Part shown: piece by piece, positions 1 to 9,164 of the stretch
Position numbering within the stretch: the stretch's first letter is position 1
How the letters are laid out: each line of letters begins with the position of its first letter
Source: Vespertiliibacter pulmonis
Lineage (GTDB): Bacteria; Pseudomonadota; Gammaproteobacteria; Enterobacterales; Pasteurellaceae
Direction of reading: 5' to 3'
NCBI RefSeq assembly: GCF_013377275.1
Contig: NZ_CP016615.1
Location: 1,436,830-1,500,829 of the forward strand
DNA length: 64,000 nucleotides
Notes under the pieces: model-generated
What the model saw: only the letters and a program-made list of their open reading frames with translations
What the model was told of the DNA's origin: nothing
Databases searched by the model: none
Program-made: the position numbers and the translations under genes

Positions 1-3
1 TAA

Positions 4-783
4 ATGAATGTATTAGTTACTCGTCCCGATTATCGGGGACAGCAGCTTGTTGAGATGTTGAGGGTACATCATATTTTTGCTATTCATCAACCACTTTTTC
101 GTATAGAGGCTGGTGATGAATTACCAAATTTCCCTGCGCAATTATCTGCTCTAAATGCAGGAGATTATCTTTTTCCAGTATCAAAAAGTGCAGTAGATTT
201 TGCTCATCAAACATTAATAGAAACAGGATTTCGTTGGCGAAGCGATCTGCGTTATTTAGCCGTAGGGGAAAGTACAGCAAACTATTTGGCAAGTAAATCA
301 GAACAAGCGGTACGTTACCCACTACATTCTGCATCAAGTGAGGGATTACTAAATTTATCTGAGTTACAAGATCTGACCAATAAAAGCGTGTTGGTTTTAC
401 GGGCAGATACTGGGCGAGAGTTGTTTGCACAACAAGCTCAATTAAGAGGGGCGGAAATTAGAACTATTGAATGTTATCGCCGTCTTCCATTGAAAGAGAA
501 TTTAGGTGAAAAAATTAGTTTAGCGAAACGAGCGGGAATTGATACAATTGTTGCAACAAGTAATGAAATTTTAACAAGTTTACGAAAAAATACGCTAGAA
601 TCGGATCATCCATGGTTACTTGGTTGCAATTTAATTGTTGTTAGCAAACGTATTGCTCAATCAGCAATACAGTTGGGTTGGCAACCAAACTGCATTCATA
701 TTTCAGAAAAGGCAGATAACAGTAGTCTGCTTAAGACAATATTAGGGATCTTAACTTTAGATAAGGTAGGAAATTATGGCTAA
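4..783 (+). CDS. hemD: Uroporphyrinogen-III synthase
   Basis: Cyclises hydroxymethylbilane to uroporphyrinogen III with inversion of ring D, in the cytoplasm, on the path to haem and sirohaem. The 259-residue protein has the usual family length and begins with the typical MNVLVTRP segment of the first alpha/beta lobe. The family has no strongly conserved catalytic residue, so the call rests on overall resemblance and on the neighbours hemX and hemY. Bases 1-3 are a TAA stop, probably that of hemC, so hemC-hemD-hemX-hemY would be one operon as in enterobacteria. The stop overlaps the hemX start by 8 bases, suggesting translational coupling. An uptake-signal word lies inside the gene at 303-311. 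Confidence 0.93.
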   Translation: MNVLVTRPDYRGQQLVEMLRVHHIFAIHQPLFRIEAGDELPNFPAQLSALNAGDYLFPVSKSAVDFAHQTLIETGFRWRSDLRYLAVGESTANYLASKSEQAVRYPLHSASSEGLLNLSELQDLTNKSVLVLRADTGRELFAQQAQLRGAEIRTIECYRRLPLKENLGEKISLAKRAGIDTIVATSNEILTSLRKNTLESDHPWLLGCNLIVVSKRIAQSAIQLGWQPNCIHISEKADNSSLLKTILGILTLDKVGNYG

Positions 784-2179
784 GCGCAGTAAAGGCAAAG
801 ATTTAATTGATACAAGGCAGTCTACATCAACAGGTGAGAGTGAAGTATTAGTAGAACAAGCGGTTGAATCAGCACAGAATTTTACATCACCATCAGAACC
901 GATAACGTTAAGCAATCAAAATGAGGAAGCAAACGTGGTAGAAGAAACTATCTCAACAGAAGAATCGCAAGAACAAGCAGTAAATACCCCACAAACTGAA
1001 GTGGTAAAAAAATCATCCGGCGGTACTGCAATTTCTTTATTAGCATTGTTGGTTGCTTTAGGCGTGGGCGGTGCAGGTTATTTTTTTGGTCAGCAAAAAT
1101 TTAGCGAAACAGAGCAACAACTTGTTACAGTGAAACAACAACTTAGTGCATTAGAAGGGCGTGGAACAGGTGTTCAAGGGGGGGCAGAAATACCTACATT
1201 TGATGTAGAAAAAGCACAAATTGCCAAATTAGAAAGTGAGCAGCAAAAATCACTTGAACAATTTACTCAGCTTAAACAACAACAAGCCAACTATGAGCAA
1301 CAAATAAATAGTTTGCAAACACAATTAGAGAAATTAGATCCTACTTTGAAAGCAGAACCAACACAGTGGTTACTGTCTGATGCCGATTTCCTACTGACAA
1401 ATGCATTGCGCAAAATTGTAATTGACTATGATATTGAAACAGCGAAAAGTTTATTGATTGAGGCAGATAATACGCTTAACCAAATATCTGATCCGCAAGT
1501 GATAGCAATCCGCACAGCACTAAAAGATGATCTCAATAATTTAATGAGCTTGAACCAAGTTGATCAAGACAATGTAATGCAACGTTTAGCTCAATTAGCA
1601 AACTTAGTTGATGATATGCCAATGCTAGATAATGAGCAATTAGCCGCTAAAGAAAGTGAAGATATCAGTGATTCTATTGGTGATTGGCAAAAAAACATTG
1701 AGAAAAGTGCAGACTCTTTTTTGAGCCATTTTATTCGAGTAACCGATAAAAAACAGGTGCAAGATAAAGCTTTCATTGCCCCAAATCAAGAGATTTACTT
1801 ACGTGAGAATATCCGTTTACGTTTGCAAATTGCAATTCTTTCTGTACCTCGTCAGCAAAATGAATTGTATAAACAATCCCTTGAAGCTGTAAGTACTTGG
1901 GTAAGAAGCTATTTTGATGTTCAGGCAGAATCAGTAAAAAATTTCTTAAAAGAAATTGATGATTTGATTGAACAATCTATTTATATTGATGCCCCAACAA
2001 AATTACAGAGCTTAGATTTATTAAAACAGAAATTAAATCGTCGTTCAGTATCTGTTGAAAAACTTGACTTAAAAGTAGGAAAAAATGTTGAGCAGTTGAA
2101 AATCGAAATACCGAATGAGGCTGTTCCTGAAACTACACCGGCTGAAAGAGAGCCTGACACTGAGAAAAAGGGAGAGTAG
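776..2179 (+). CDS. hemX: HemX-family membrane protein
   Basis: Inner-membrane protein encoded in the hemCDXY operon. It was once listed as a uroporphyrinogen-III methyltransferase, but no methyltransferase motif is visible and the biochemical role is unsettled. Visible layout: an acidic, Ser/Thr/Gln-rich cytoplasmic tail (about residues 1-80), one transmembrane helix (about 84-104), a Gln-rich coiled coil (about 110-190), then a helical periplasmic domain and a charged C-terminus. Length is 467 residues. The start overlaps hemD by 8 bases and the stop lies 3 bases before hemY. Confidence 0.88.
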   Translation: MAKRSKGKDLIDTRQSTSTGESEVLVEQAVESAQNFTSPSEPITLSNQNEEANVVEETISTEESQEQAVNTPQTEVVKKSSGGTAISLLALLVALGVGGAGYFFGQQKFSETEQQLVTVKQQLSALEGRGTGVQGGAEIPTFDVEKAQIAKLESEQQKSLEQFTQLKQQQANYEQQINSLQTQLEKLDPTLKAEPTQWLLSDADFLLTNALRKIVIDYDIETAKSLLIEADNTLNQISDPQVIAIRTALKDDLNNLMSLNQVDQDNVMQRLAQLANLVDDMPMLDNEQLAAKESEDISDSIGDWQKNIEKSADSFLSHFIRVTDKKQVQDKAFIAPNQEIYLRENIRLRLQIAILSVPRQQNELYKQSLEAVSTWVRSYFDVQAESVKNFLKEIDDLIEQSIYIDAPTKLQSLDLLKQKLNRRSVSVEKLDLKVGKNVEQLKIEIPNEAVPETTPAEREPDTEKKGE

Positions 2180-2182
2180 ATT

Positions 2183-3436
2183 ATGTTTCGTATTCTTTTT
2201 TTAATGTTATTAGTGCTGGCAGGATTGATCTTAGGTCCTTATATATCGGGCAATCAAGGTTATGTTCGGATTGAAACAGAACATTCTGTTTATGAAATGA
2301 GCATTGTAATGCTAGTTGTTTTGTTTGCAGTGTTAATGGTAGTTGTTTATGTTGTTGAGTGGGTGGTTACTCGTTTATTACGTTTAAGTCGTAATTCATA
2401 CCAATGGTTTGGTAATCGTAAGCATAAAAAAGCACAAAAGCAGACTTTAGAAGGATTAATGCAGATGACTGCGGGTAATTATTCTAAAGCAGAAAAATTG
2501 ATTAGTAAAAATGCAAAATATTCTGATGAGCCTGTGTTAAATTTCATTAAAGCAGCCGAATCTGCACAACAGCAAGGCGATGAATTGTCTGCCAATAAAT
2601 ATCTTATAGAAGCAGTGAAAATTGCAGGCCCAAATAGTATAGTTGTTGAATTAGCTCGTACTCGTTTATTATTACAACAAGGAAAATTACCTGCAGCTCG
2701 TAGTGCAGTAGATAGCTTATTAGAGTTGGCTCCGAATAATATAGATGGGTTACGATTAGCAATTGAAATTTACCAAAAATCAAAAGCTTATAAAGCATTA
2801 GATAACATCTTAGATGAAATTGGACAACGGAGTTTCTTATTAGCGGAGGAATTTGAAGCGCTTAAACAGCAAGCAACCGATGGGTTATTAGATGAAATAA
2901 TGAATGAAGAAGGGCAAGAGGGATTGCTGAAATGGTGGGAAAGTCAGCCAAGTAGTCGCCGCCGTTCTGTTTATGTACGTATTGCATTGATTAAACGTTT
3001 ATTAGCAAGTGATGATCAGCAATCAGCGGAAGAGATCGCTTTAGAAACGGTTAAGAAATTTGATGATGAACAGCTGCAGGGTCTATTTATTGAATTAACT
3101 CATTTACAAGTGACTGAAAATAGTAAATTGTTGAAAATTTTAGCAAAACGTTCAAATAAAGCAAAAGAGAATTATGTAGATGATTATGCTCGAGCTTTAG
3201 GTTATCTATATGCAAGAGAGGGATTATTTGAGAAAGCTAAACCTTATTTTGAACAGTTACTTGCTCATCAAGAATGTAATGCCAATGACCGTACAATGGC
3301 GTTGTATGTGGCAGAAAATTTACATGACGCAGAATTAGTGGCTAAAATTCGTGAAGAGAATTTAAAGGAAGTACAAGTAGAAGTAAAAGAAACACCAATC
3401 TACTCATTACCTGAAGCGGTTACTTCTGAAAAATAA
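2183..3436 (+). CDS. hemY: HemY-family protein of haem operon
   Basis: Inner-membrane protein with TPR-like helices, last gene of the hemD-hemX-hemY run. The enterobacterial HemY family (not the Bacillus protoporphyrinogen oxidase of the same name) is thought to assist porphyrin handling, but no enzyme activity is established. The 417-residue sequence shows two N-terminal hydrophobic helices (about residues 3-20 and 42-64), then alpha-helical TPR-like repeats that include the phrase 'LLQQGKLPAARSAVDSLLE' near residue 160. It starts 3 bases after hemX and is followed by a strong hairpin terminator. Confidence 0.88.
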   Translation: MFRILFLMLLVLAGLILGPYISGNQGYVRIETEHSVYEMSIVMLVVLFAVLMVVVYVVEWVVTRLLRLSRNSYQWFGNRKHKKAQKQTLEGLMQMTAGNYSKAEKLISKNAKYSDEPVLNFIKAAESAQQQGDELSANKYLIEAVKIAGPNSIVVELARTRLLLQQGKLPAARSAVDSLLELAPNNIDGLRLAIEIYQKSKAYKALDNILDEIGQRSFLLAEEFEALKQQATDGLLDEIMNEEGQEGLLKWWESQPSSRRRSVYVRIALIKRLLASDDQQSAEEIALETVKKFDDEQLQGLFIELTHLQVTENSKLLKILAKRSNKAKENYVDDYARALGYLYAREGLFEKAKPYFEQLLAHQECNANDRTMALYVAENLHDAELVAKIREENLKEVQVEVKETPIYSLPEAVTSEK

Positions 3437-3452
3437 TTACAATGTTAAAATA

Positions 3453-3483
3453 AAAAATCCTACAATAAATGTAGGATTTTTTA
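3453..3483 (+). terminator. Rho-independent terminator after hemY
   Basis: Eleven-base arms (AAAAATCCTAC / GTAGGATTTTT) around a 7-base loop, followed by further T residues. It closes the hem operon and separates it from the minus-strand gene downstream. Confidence 0.85.
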
Positions 3484-3584
3484 TTTTCTGAATGTAAAAA
3501 TAATTTGGAAGCCACCGCTTGCTATAAAAGCTGCTATAAAAGAGTTTGTGTAGTTATTTGGATTTATCGATTCTATAGCAGTAA

Positions 3585-3923
3585 TTAGTATTTTTGTTTT
3601 AAAGTATTTAAAGCTGTCAAGCCTTTATTGCAACTTTTTTGTTGCATTACCATATCCATTTTTAAGATTTGTTGTTTAGATGAGGTTAGCTTATCTTTCA
3701 TTCTTTTCACTTGAATATGTGTGCCGGGTTGTTTTGCAGCTTCTAAAATAAGCTTATCCCCTTCTTTAAAGAGTAGCTGGCATTGCTGTGCAATATTATG
3801 AGCAGTACTTTGTGTTTTTACTGCAGCGAGTGATGAAGTCCTCAGCTCAGAAGCAGTACTGTTCATTGCTAGAGGCAATAAGCCACTCATTAGCAATATG
3901 GCTGGAAAATATCTGTTTTTCAT
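3585..3923 (-). CDS. Small secreted protein, DUF5339-like
   Basis: A 112-residue protein of unknown function. The first 24 or so residues form a clear Sec signal peptide: a basic start (MKNR), a hydrophobic core, and an A-S-A type cleavage site near residue 24. The mature part is helical and basic, with only two cysteines, in QQCQLLF and KSCNKG, which could form one disulfide. Size, secretion and the Q-x-C-x-x-L-F-K-E-G-D-K pattern recall the small periplasmic DUF5339 proteins of Pasteurellaceae, but that assignment is from memory. It stands alone between the hem and cyd operons, transcribed towards hemY. Its start has a modest AAGAGAA ribosome site. Confidence 0.6.
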   Translation of the reverse strand: MKNRYFPAILLMSGLLPLAMNSTASELRTSSLAAVKTQSTAHNIAQQCQLLFKEGDKLILEAAKQPGTHIQVKRMKDKLTSSKQQILKMDMVMQQKSCNKGLTALNTLKQKY

Positions 3924-4068
3924 AATTGTTCTCTTAAGCTGAGCTAAAATTTTTTAGATTTTACTAAATAAATGTAAACAAGTCATTATACTTTTATCAT
4001 AAAATCAATAATGGGCAATTTATTAGCTTAAAATAGTTAATTTTATGTGTTTCACTAACAATAACATC

Positions 4069-4082
4069 TTGATTTATATCAA
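4069..4082 (+). promoter_or_regulatory. FNR box upstream of cydAB
   Basis: TTGATTTATATCAA is a perfect match to the FNR dyad TTGAT-N4-ATCAA. It lies 211 bases before the cydA start, in the 369-base gene-free stretch 3924-4292. FNR and ArcA govern cydAB in enteric bacteria, so oxygen-responsive control is expected. Nothing else could be assigned in this stretch; it is AT-rich, as expected of promoter DNA. Confidence 0.8.
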
Positions 4083-4292
4083 ATAAACGGGGTGGCCTAC
4101 TTAGATATTTGAATAATAGGTCTAATATATTATAGATATGAGAGGTTTGCTATTTTTTAATTTTACATTTGAGAGTAGAATATAGATTGCGATCTCGGTA
4201 GCTTGTGGATAGCCAGATCAATTTTTATTTTTGGGTGATTACTATTGTTTTGTAATCGATAATTTGAACTAGTATATACATAGAGGTTTGAG

Positions 4293-5843
4293 ATGTTAGA
4301 CGTTGTTGAACTCTCACGGTTGCAGTTTGCATTAACTGCACTTTACCACTTCTTATTTGTACCTTTAACATTAGGGCTTTCATTCGTTCTTGTTGTAATG
4401 GAAACACTTTATGTAACGACAGGTAAAGAAGTGTATAAAGATATGACCAAGTTCTGGGGTAAGTTATTTGGTATTAACTTTGCTTTAGGGGTAACAACTG
4501 GGATTACAATGGAATTCCAATTTGGTACGAACTGGTCTTATTATTCTCACTATGTGGGTGATATTTTTGGAGCTCCATTAGCTATTGAAGGCTTAATGGC
4601 ATTCTTTTTAGAATCAACATTTGTTGGGCTTTTCTTCTTTGGTTGGAATCGTTTATCTAAAGCAAAACATTTAATGGCAACATTTGCGGTAGCATTTGGT
4701 TCTAATTTCTCTGCATTATGGATCTTAGTTGCGAATGGTTGGATGCAAAATCCGGTGGGGTCAGAATTCAATGTTGAAACTATGCGTATGGAGATGGCAA
4801 GTTTTTCTGAACTTGTATTAAATCCAGTAACGCAAACTAAATTCTTACACACCGTTACAGCAGGCTATACTTGTGGGGCTATTTTCGTATTAGGTATTAG
4901 TGCTTACTATATTTTAAAAGGTAGAGATTTAGGCTTTGCTCGTCGTTCATTTTCTGTTGGAGCAAGTTTTGGTTTAGTTGCTATCTTGTCTGTTTTAATG
5001 ATGGGTGATGAATCTGGTTATGAGATTGGTAAAGCCCAACCTGTAAAATTAGCAGCAATGGAAGCGGAGTTTGAAACACTTCCAGCACCAGCACCTTGGA
5101 ATATAATTACGATTCCAAACACTGCAGAGCTAAAAAATGATTTTGCTATTGAGCTACCTTATGCAGCAGGTATTATCGTAACTCGTTCGTTTGATAAACA
5201 AATTAGAGGTTTAAGAGAGCTTCGTGTTGAAAATGAACAGCGTGTACGTAATGGTATAGTGGCTTATTCGCTATTGGAAAAACTACGTTCAGGAAATTAT
5301 ACTGCTGAAGAAAAAGAAGCATTTAAAGTTGCACAAAAAGATCTTGGTTTTGGGTTATTGTTAAAAGCTTATACCGATAAAGTTGTTGATGCGACAGAAG
5401 AGCAGATTCAAAAAGCAGCAGATAGCACAATTCCTAAAGTAGGTCCAACTTTCTGGGCATTCCGTAGTATGATGGCTGCTGGTGGATTAATGTTATTATT
5501 AATCGGATTAGCATTTATTCAAAATCTACGTGGTACAGTGGGAACAAAACCTATCGTATTAAAAGCATTATTATGGGGTATCCCATTACCTTGGATTGCA
5601 ATTGAGAGCGGTTGGTTCTTGGCAGAATATGGCCGTCAGCCGTGGGCTGTGTACAATGTATTGCCAACAGGGGTAAGTAATTCGTTATTAACAACAACGG
5701 ATCTCTATATTTCAATTGGGCTATTATGTGGATTGTACACATTGTTCTTAGTAGCAGAAATGTATTTAATGTTTAAATATGGTCGTTTAGGTCCAAGTGC
5801 ATTAAAAACAGGTCGTTATTATTTTGAACAATCTGCAAAATAA
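4293..5843 (+). CDS. cydA: Cytochrome bd ubiquinol oxidase subunit I
   Basis: Quinol-oxidising and haem-carrying subunit of the high-affinity cytochrome bd oxidase in the inner membrane. The 516-residue protein follows E. coli CydA closely. His19 (b595/d ligand) sits at the end of the first segment, the second axial His lies in KFLHTV near residue 186, and a Met lies in FRSMMAAGG near residue 393. The quinol-binding Q-loop with the GDESGYE motif is present in the middle. It ends with the conserved GRYYFEQS tail. It leads a tight operon with cydB, cydX and ybgE, behind an FNR box. Confidence 0.97.
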   Translation: MLDVVELSRLQFALTALYHFLFVPLTLGLSFVLVVMETLYVTTGKEVYKDMTKFWGKLFGINFALGVTTGITMEFQFGTNWSYYSHYVGDIFGAPLAIEGLMAFFLESTFVGLFFFGWNRLSKAKHLMATFAVAFGSNFSALWILVANGWMQNPVGSEFNVETMRMEMASFSELVLNPVTQTKFLHTVTAGYTCGAIFVLGISAYYILKGRDLGFARRSFSVGASFGLVAILSVLMMGDESGYEIGKAQPVKLAAMEAEFETLPAPAPWNIITIPNTAELKNDFAIELPYAAGIIVTRSFDKQIRGLRELRVENEQRVRNGIVAYSLLEKLRSGNYTAEEKEAFKVAQKDLGFGLLLKAYTDKVVDATEEQIQKAADSTIPKVGPTFWAFRSMMAAGGLMLLLIGLAFIQNLRGTVGTKPIVLKALLWGIPLPWIAIESGWFLAEYGRQPWAVYNVLPTGVSNSLLTTTDLYISIGLLCGLYTLFLVAEMYLMFKYGRLGPSALKTGRYYFEQSAK

Positions 5844-5856
5844 GTAGGAGTAAACA

Positions 5857-6993
5857 ATGTTAGATTATGAAGTTCTACGCTTTATTTGGTGGATTTTAAT
5901 TGGCGTATTGTTAATTGGCTTTGCAATTACTGATGGCTTTGATATGGGAGTATTAATCCTATTACCTGTTATTGGTAAAAGCAATGTAGAACGCCGTATT
6001 ATGATTAATTCAATTGCACCACATTGGGATGGTAACCAAGTTTGGTTATTAACTGCGGGCGGTGCAATTTTTGCGGCATGGCCAACAGTTTATGCAACGT
6101 CTTTTTCTGGATTTTTTATTGCAATGATCTTGGTCTTAGCGGCTTTATTCTTCCGTCCGGTTGGATTTGAGTATCGTGCTAAAATTGATGATCAAAGATG
6201 GCGTAGTGCGTGGGATTGGGGACTATTCATTGGTGGTTTTGTTCCAACTGTTGTCTTTGGCGTCGCTTTCGGTAACTTATTGCAAGGTGTTCCTTTTGAG
6301 TATAATAACTTATATCAAATGAAATATACGGGTAGTTTCTTTGGATTGCTTAATCCATTTGCTCTACTTTGTGGTGTAGTTAGTTTGATGATGTTGGTAA
6401 CACAAGGTGCAACTTGGCTACAAATGAAAACAACGGGTGAATTGCGTAATCGTGTAAGAGCCATGGCACAATTAACAGCGTTGCTTACACTAGTTACCTT
6501 CATTGTTGCAGGTGCGTGGCTATATTTTAAAGATGGCTTTATTGTAACAAGCACAATGGATCATAATGGACTATCTATCTTTACAACGAAGACCGTTGCT
6601 GTAGAAGCGGGTGCTTGGTTTAAAAATTATGCAGAAATGCCAATCCTTTGGGTTGTTCCTGCATTAGCGGTTGTAGGTGGTTTATTAACTATCATTGCTT
6701 CTAAAGCGAATAAAAATGGTTTTGCTTTCTTTAGTTCATCATTGATGTTAGCAGGCGTTATTTTAACTGCAGGCGTATCAATGTTCCCATTTGTAATGCC
6801 ATCAATTTCTCACCCAGAAATGAGCTTAACAATGTGGGATGCAACAGCAAGCCATAATACATTACATGTAATGTTCATTGTTGCATGTATATTCGTACCA
6901 ATGGTGCTTTCTTATACGATTTGGAGCTACATTAAGATGTATGGTCGTCTTGATGCTAAATTTATCGAAAGCAATAACGCAACTTTATATTAA
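5857..6993 (+). CDS. cydB: Cytochrome bd ubiquinol oxidase subunit II
   Basis: Second large subunit of cytochrome bd oxidase, an integral membrane protein of 378 residues that stabilises the haem-bearing CydA. Conserved family landmarks are visible: FAITDGFDMG near residue 22, the APHWDGNQVWLL stretch near residue 50, and a long series of hydrophobic helices. It begins 13 bases after cydA with an AGGAG ribosome site, and cydX follows after 9 bases. Confidence 0.97.
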   Translation: MLDYEVLRFIWWILIGVLLIGFAITDGFDMGVLILLPVIGKSNVERRIMINSIAPHWDGNQVWLLTAGGAIFAAWPTVYATSFSGFFIAMILVLAALFFRPVGFEYRAKIDDQRWRSAWDWGLFIGGFVPTVVFGVAFGNLLQGVPFEYNNLYQMKYTGSFFGLLNPFALLCGVVSLMMLVTQGATWLQMKTTGELRNRVRAMAQLTALLTLVTFIVAGAWLYFKDGFIVTSTMDHNGLSIFTTKTVAVEAGAWFKNYAEMPILWVVPALAVVGGLLTIIASKANKNGFAFFSSSLMLAGVILTAGVSMFPFVMPSISHPEMSLTMWDATASHNTLHVMFIVACIFVPMVLSYTIWSYIKMYGRLDAKFIESNNATLY

Positions 6994-7002
6994 GGAGCTG
7001 TT

Positions 7003-7101
7003 ATGTTTTATGTAACTTGGGTATTGGGTGTTTTACTTGCTGTATTGTTTGCAACAGTAATTACCATTAGCGTTGAAAAAACAGGTAAATTTGACGAGTA
7101 A
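7003..7101 (+). CDS. cydX: Cytochrome bd small subunit CydX
   Basis: A 32-residue single-helix membrane peptide (start MFYVTWVLGVLL, end TGKFDE). It corresponds to CydX/YbgT, which in E. coli is needed for a stable, active cytochrome bd complex. The aromatic start, W-x-L-G motif, single hydrophobic helix and conserved Glu near residue 25 all fit. A strong AAGGAG ribosome site lies 6-7 bases before the ATG. It lies between cydB (9 bases upstream) and ybgE (2 bases downstream). At this size it is easily missed by length-limited gene callers. Confidence 0.93.
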   Translation: MFYVTWVLGVLLAVLFATVITISVEKTGKFDE

Positions 7102-7103
7102 GA

Positions 7104-7394
7104 ATGATCAATTTTCTGTATAAAATGACAAGAAAGGGCTGGCTAAAAGCCCTTTCTTTTATCTTAGCAACAGCAATGTTCGTATTAATTATATTGAATT
7201 CAGCAACTTTTGCTCATCATTTTGGCGGTACTATTCCTTATTTGGCTATACTTGTTTTTTATGGAATGGCAATATTGTGGATTCATGGAATTGGATTTGA
7301 AATTCGTACAGCATTGTTTAGAATGATTTTTATGCCAATAGTAGGTTATTTAATCATTATCCCTTCAATCTTTTATCTTGTTTTAGCTAAATAA
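7104..7394 (+). CDS. ybgE: Cyd operon protein YbgE
   Basis: Small membrane protein of 96 residues, usually encoded after cydX. Its role is unknown. Three hydrophobic segments are visible, with the family phrase W-x-H-G-x-G-F-E near residue 62 and KALSF near residue 15, as in E. coli YbgE. The ATG follows the cydX stop by 2 bases. Codons 9-19 carry a perfect 11-bp inverted repeat that looks like a transcription terminator, so expression may be lower than that of cydABX. Confidence 0.88.
   Translation: MINFLYKMTRKGWLKALSFILATAMFVLIILNSATFAHHFGGTIPYLAILVFYGMAILWIHGIGFEIRTALFRMIFMPIVGYLIIIPSIFYLVLAK
7130..7160 (+). terminator. Terminator-like hairpin inside ybgE
   Basis: Arms AAGAAAGGGCT (7130-7140) and AGCCCTTTCTT (7148-7158) are perfectly complementary over 11 bp with a 7-base loop, and the 3' side is T-rich (CTTTCTTTTAT). 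It looks like an intrinsic terminator or attenuator for cydABX, placed within the coding sequence of the next gene. Confidence 0.6.
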
Positions 7395-7531
7395 GATTTT
7401 TCTGCAAGTTCTGAGACTTTTTCACAATATAAAGTTGAAAGAGCTTGCACAATAACTTTTCTCTCTCTACAATATCGAATAACTATCGTCTAGTTTTTAG
7501 ACATTTTTGTTAGTAAATCTAGGTATTGATA

Positions 7532-7921
7532 ATGAATTTTCCAATTAGAGTGTATTATGAAAATACAGATGCAGGTGGGGTAGTTTATCACGCTCAATAT
7601 CTTAATTTTTTTGAGCGAGCTAGGACTGAATATTTACGCTCTTTAGGATTTTCACAACAGAAATTATTGGCACAACATGTTGCTTTTGTTGTCAAACACC
7701 TAGAGATTGACTATAAAGAAGCTGCACGTCTAGATGATCAATTGATTGTTGAAACAAAAATAACAGAAATAAGAAAAGCAAGTATTGTTTTTGAACAATT
7801 TCTATGGAAAGCAGACCGTTGTTTAAGCTTGGCAAAAGTGCTTGTTGCAACGGTTGATTTGCAAAAAATGAAACCAATAAAAATGCCATTTTCTATTTAT
7901 CAGGCATTACAAGCGGTCTAA
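7532..7921 (+). CDS. ybgC: Acyl-CoA thioesterase YbgC
   Basis: Hot-dog fold thioesterase of the 4HBT family, first gene of the tol-pal cluster, hydrolysing acyl-CoA thioesters and linked to membrane phospholipid metabolism. The catalytic motif YYENTDAGGVVYH gives Asp13 and His20. Length is 129 residues from the ATG at 7532; an AGG sits 8 bases upstream. A TTG two codons earlier (7526) is possible but less likely. The last codons contain an uptake-signal word. tolQ follows after 33 bases. Confidence 0.93.
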   Translation: MNFPIRVYYENTDAGGVVYHAQYLNFFERARTEYLRSLGFSQQKLLAQHVAFVVKHLEIDYKEAARLDDQLIVETKITEIRKASIVFEQFLWKADRCLSLAKVLVATVDLQKMKPIKMPFSIYQALQAV

Positions 7922-7954
7922 TTTAACAAAAATTTACTAATTTTGGAGTTTTAA

Positions 7955-8635
7955 ATGCCAACTGAATTTAATTTATTATCGCTCTTTTTAGAAGCCAGTA
8001 TTGTGGTGAAAGTGGTAATTTTTATTTTAATTGCATTCTCAATTATTTCTTGGGCGATTATTATTCAACGCAGTAAAGTACTAGCCCGAGCTAAAAAAGA
8101 GTCTTTAGCGTTTGAAGACCGTTTTTGGTCTGGAGAAGATTTACACCGTTTAAGTGATGGGTTGGAAAAACGCCGTGAAGTGCTAGCAGGCTCAGAACAA
8201 ATTTTTTATGTTGGATTTAAAGAGTATAACCGTTTGCAGCAGCTTAATACGGGCTCTCCTGATGCTGTTATTCAAGGCTCGACCCGTGCAATGAATTTAG
8301 CATTAAACCGAGAAGTGGAACAGGTCGAAAATTATATTCCGTTTTTAGCTACAGTAGGTTCAATTAGCCCATATATTGGCTTATTTGGAACAGTATGGGG
8401 AATTATGCACTCATTTATGGGGCTTACTGCAGTAAAACAAGCAACATTGCAATCTGTTGCACCAGGTATTGCAGAAGCACTTATTGCCACTGCAATTGGC
8501 TTATTTGCAGCAATTCCAGCTGTAATGGCTTATAACAGGCTAAATTTACAAGTCGCAAAATTAGAGCAAAATTATGTGAATTTTATTGATGAGTTTACTT
8601 CAATTTTGCATCGTCAAGCATTTACTAAAAAATAG
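7955..8635 (+). CDS. tolQ: Tol-Pal proton channel subunit TolQ
   Basis: Inner-membrane subunit of the TolQR proton channel that energises TolA and keeps the outer membrane constricted at division. The 226-residue protein has three hydrophobic helices (about residues 15-37, 130-155, 165-190). The conserved [12 protein letters not shown] stretch of the MotA/TolQ/ExbB family lies near residue 140. A GGAG ribosome site precedes the ATG. tolR follows after 71 bases that contain an uptake-signal word. Confidence 0.97.
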   Translation: MPTEFNLLSLFLEASIVVKVVIFILIAFSIISWAIIIQRSKVLARAKKESLAFEDRFWSGEDLHRLSDGLEKRREVLAGSEQIFYVGFKEYNRLQQLNTGSPDAVIQGSTRAMNLALNREVEQVENYIPFLATVGSISPYIGLFGTVWGIMHSFMGLTAVKQATLQSVAPGIAEALIATAIGLFAAIPAVMAYNRLNLQVAKLEQNYVNFIDEFTSILHRQAFTKK

Positions 8636-8706
8636 AAATCGCAAAGTTTTAATTGATCTAACCGCTTGTATAGGTAGATCTCATAGATAAATTATAAGAG
8701 GGAACT

Positions 8707-9147
8707 ATGTCTTATCGTCGCCGTAAACGTAATGACATCAAATCTGAAATCAACATTGTCCCATTTCTTGATGTATTGCTTGTATTACTGCTAATTTTTA
8801 TGGCTACAGCTCCAATTATTAGTCAGAGTGTAGAAGTTGATTTACCTGAAGAAAGTCATAGTCAGTCAGTGTCAAATGAAGATAAAATTCCTGTTATTTT
8901 GGAAATAGCAGGAATAGGATTATTCAAGTTGAAAATAGATGGCAATTATATTCAAGTGAATGAACAAGGCTATTTAACGGAACAAGATGTTGTTAACTAT
9001 TCTGCTGAAGCTTTTCAAAAAGATAATAATACGCTTTTCTTAGTTGCTGGTGGAAAAGATGTTCCCTATGAGGAAGTAATGAAGGGGATTTCATTGTTAA
9101 AAGATGCAGGAATCAAATCAGTTGGTTTGATGACTCAAGGAAAATAA
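8707..9147 (+). CDS. tolR: Tol-Pal proton channel subunit TolR
   Basis: Partner of TolQ, 146 residues: short basic cytoplasmic tail, one transmembrane helix (about residues 17-38) and a periplasmic domain. The proton-carrying Asp is Asp22, in N-I-V-P-F-L-D-V-L-L. Start codon ATG with a GAGGGAA ribosome site. It sits 17 bases before tolA. Confidence 0.96.
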   Translation: MSYRRRKRNDIKSEINIVPFLDVLLVLLLIFMATAPIISQSVEVDLPEESHSQSVSNEDKIPVILEIAGIGLFKLKIDGNYIQVNEQGYLTEQDVVNYSAEAFQKDNNTLFLVAGGKDVPYEEVMKGISLLKDAGIKSVGLMTQGK

Positions 9148-9164
9148 AGCACAAGGATAGCTGG

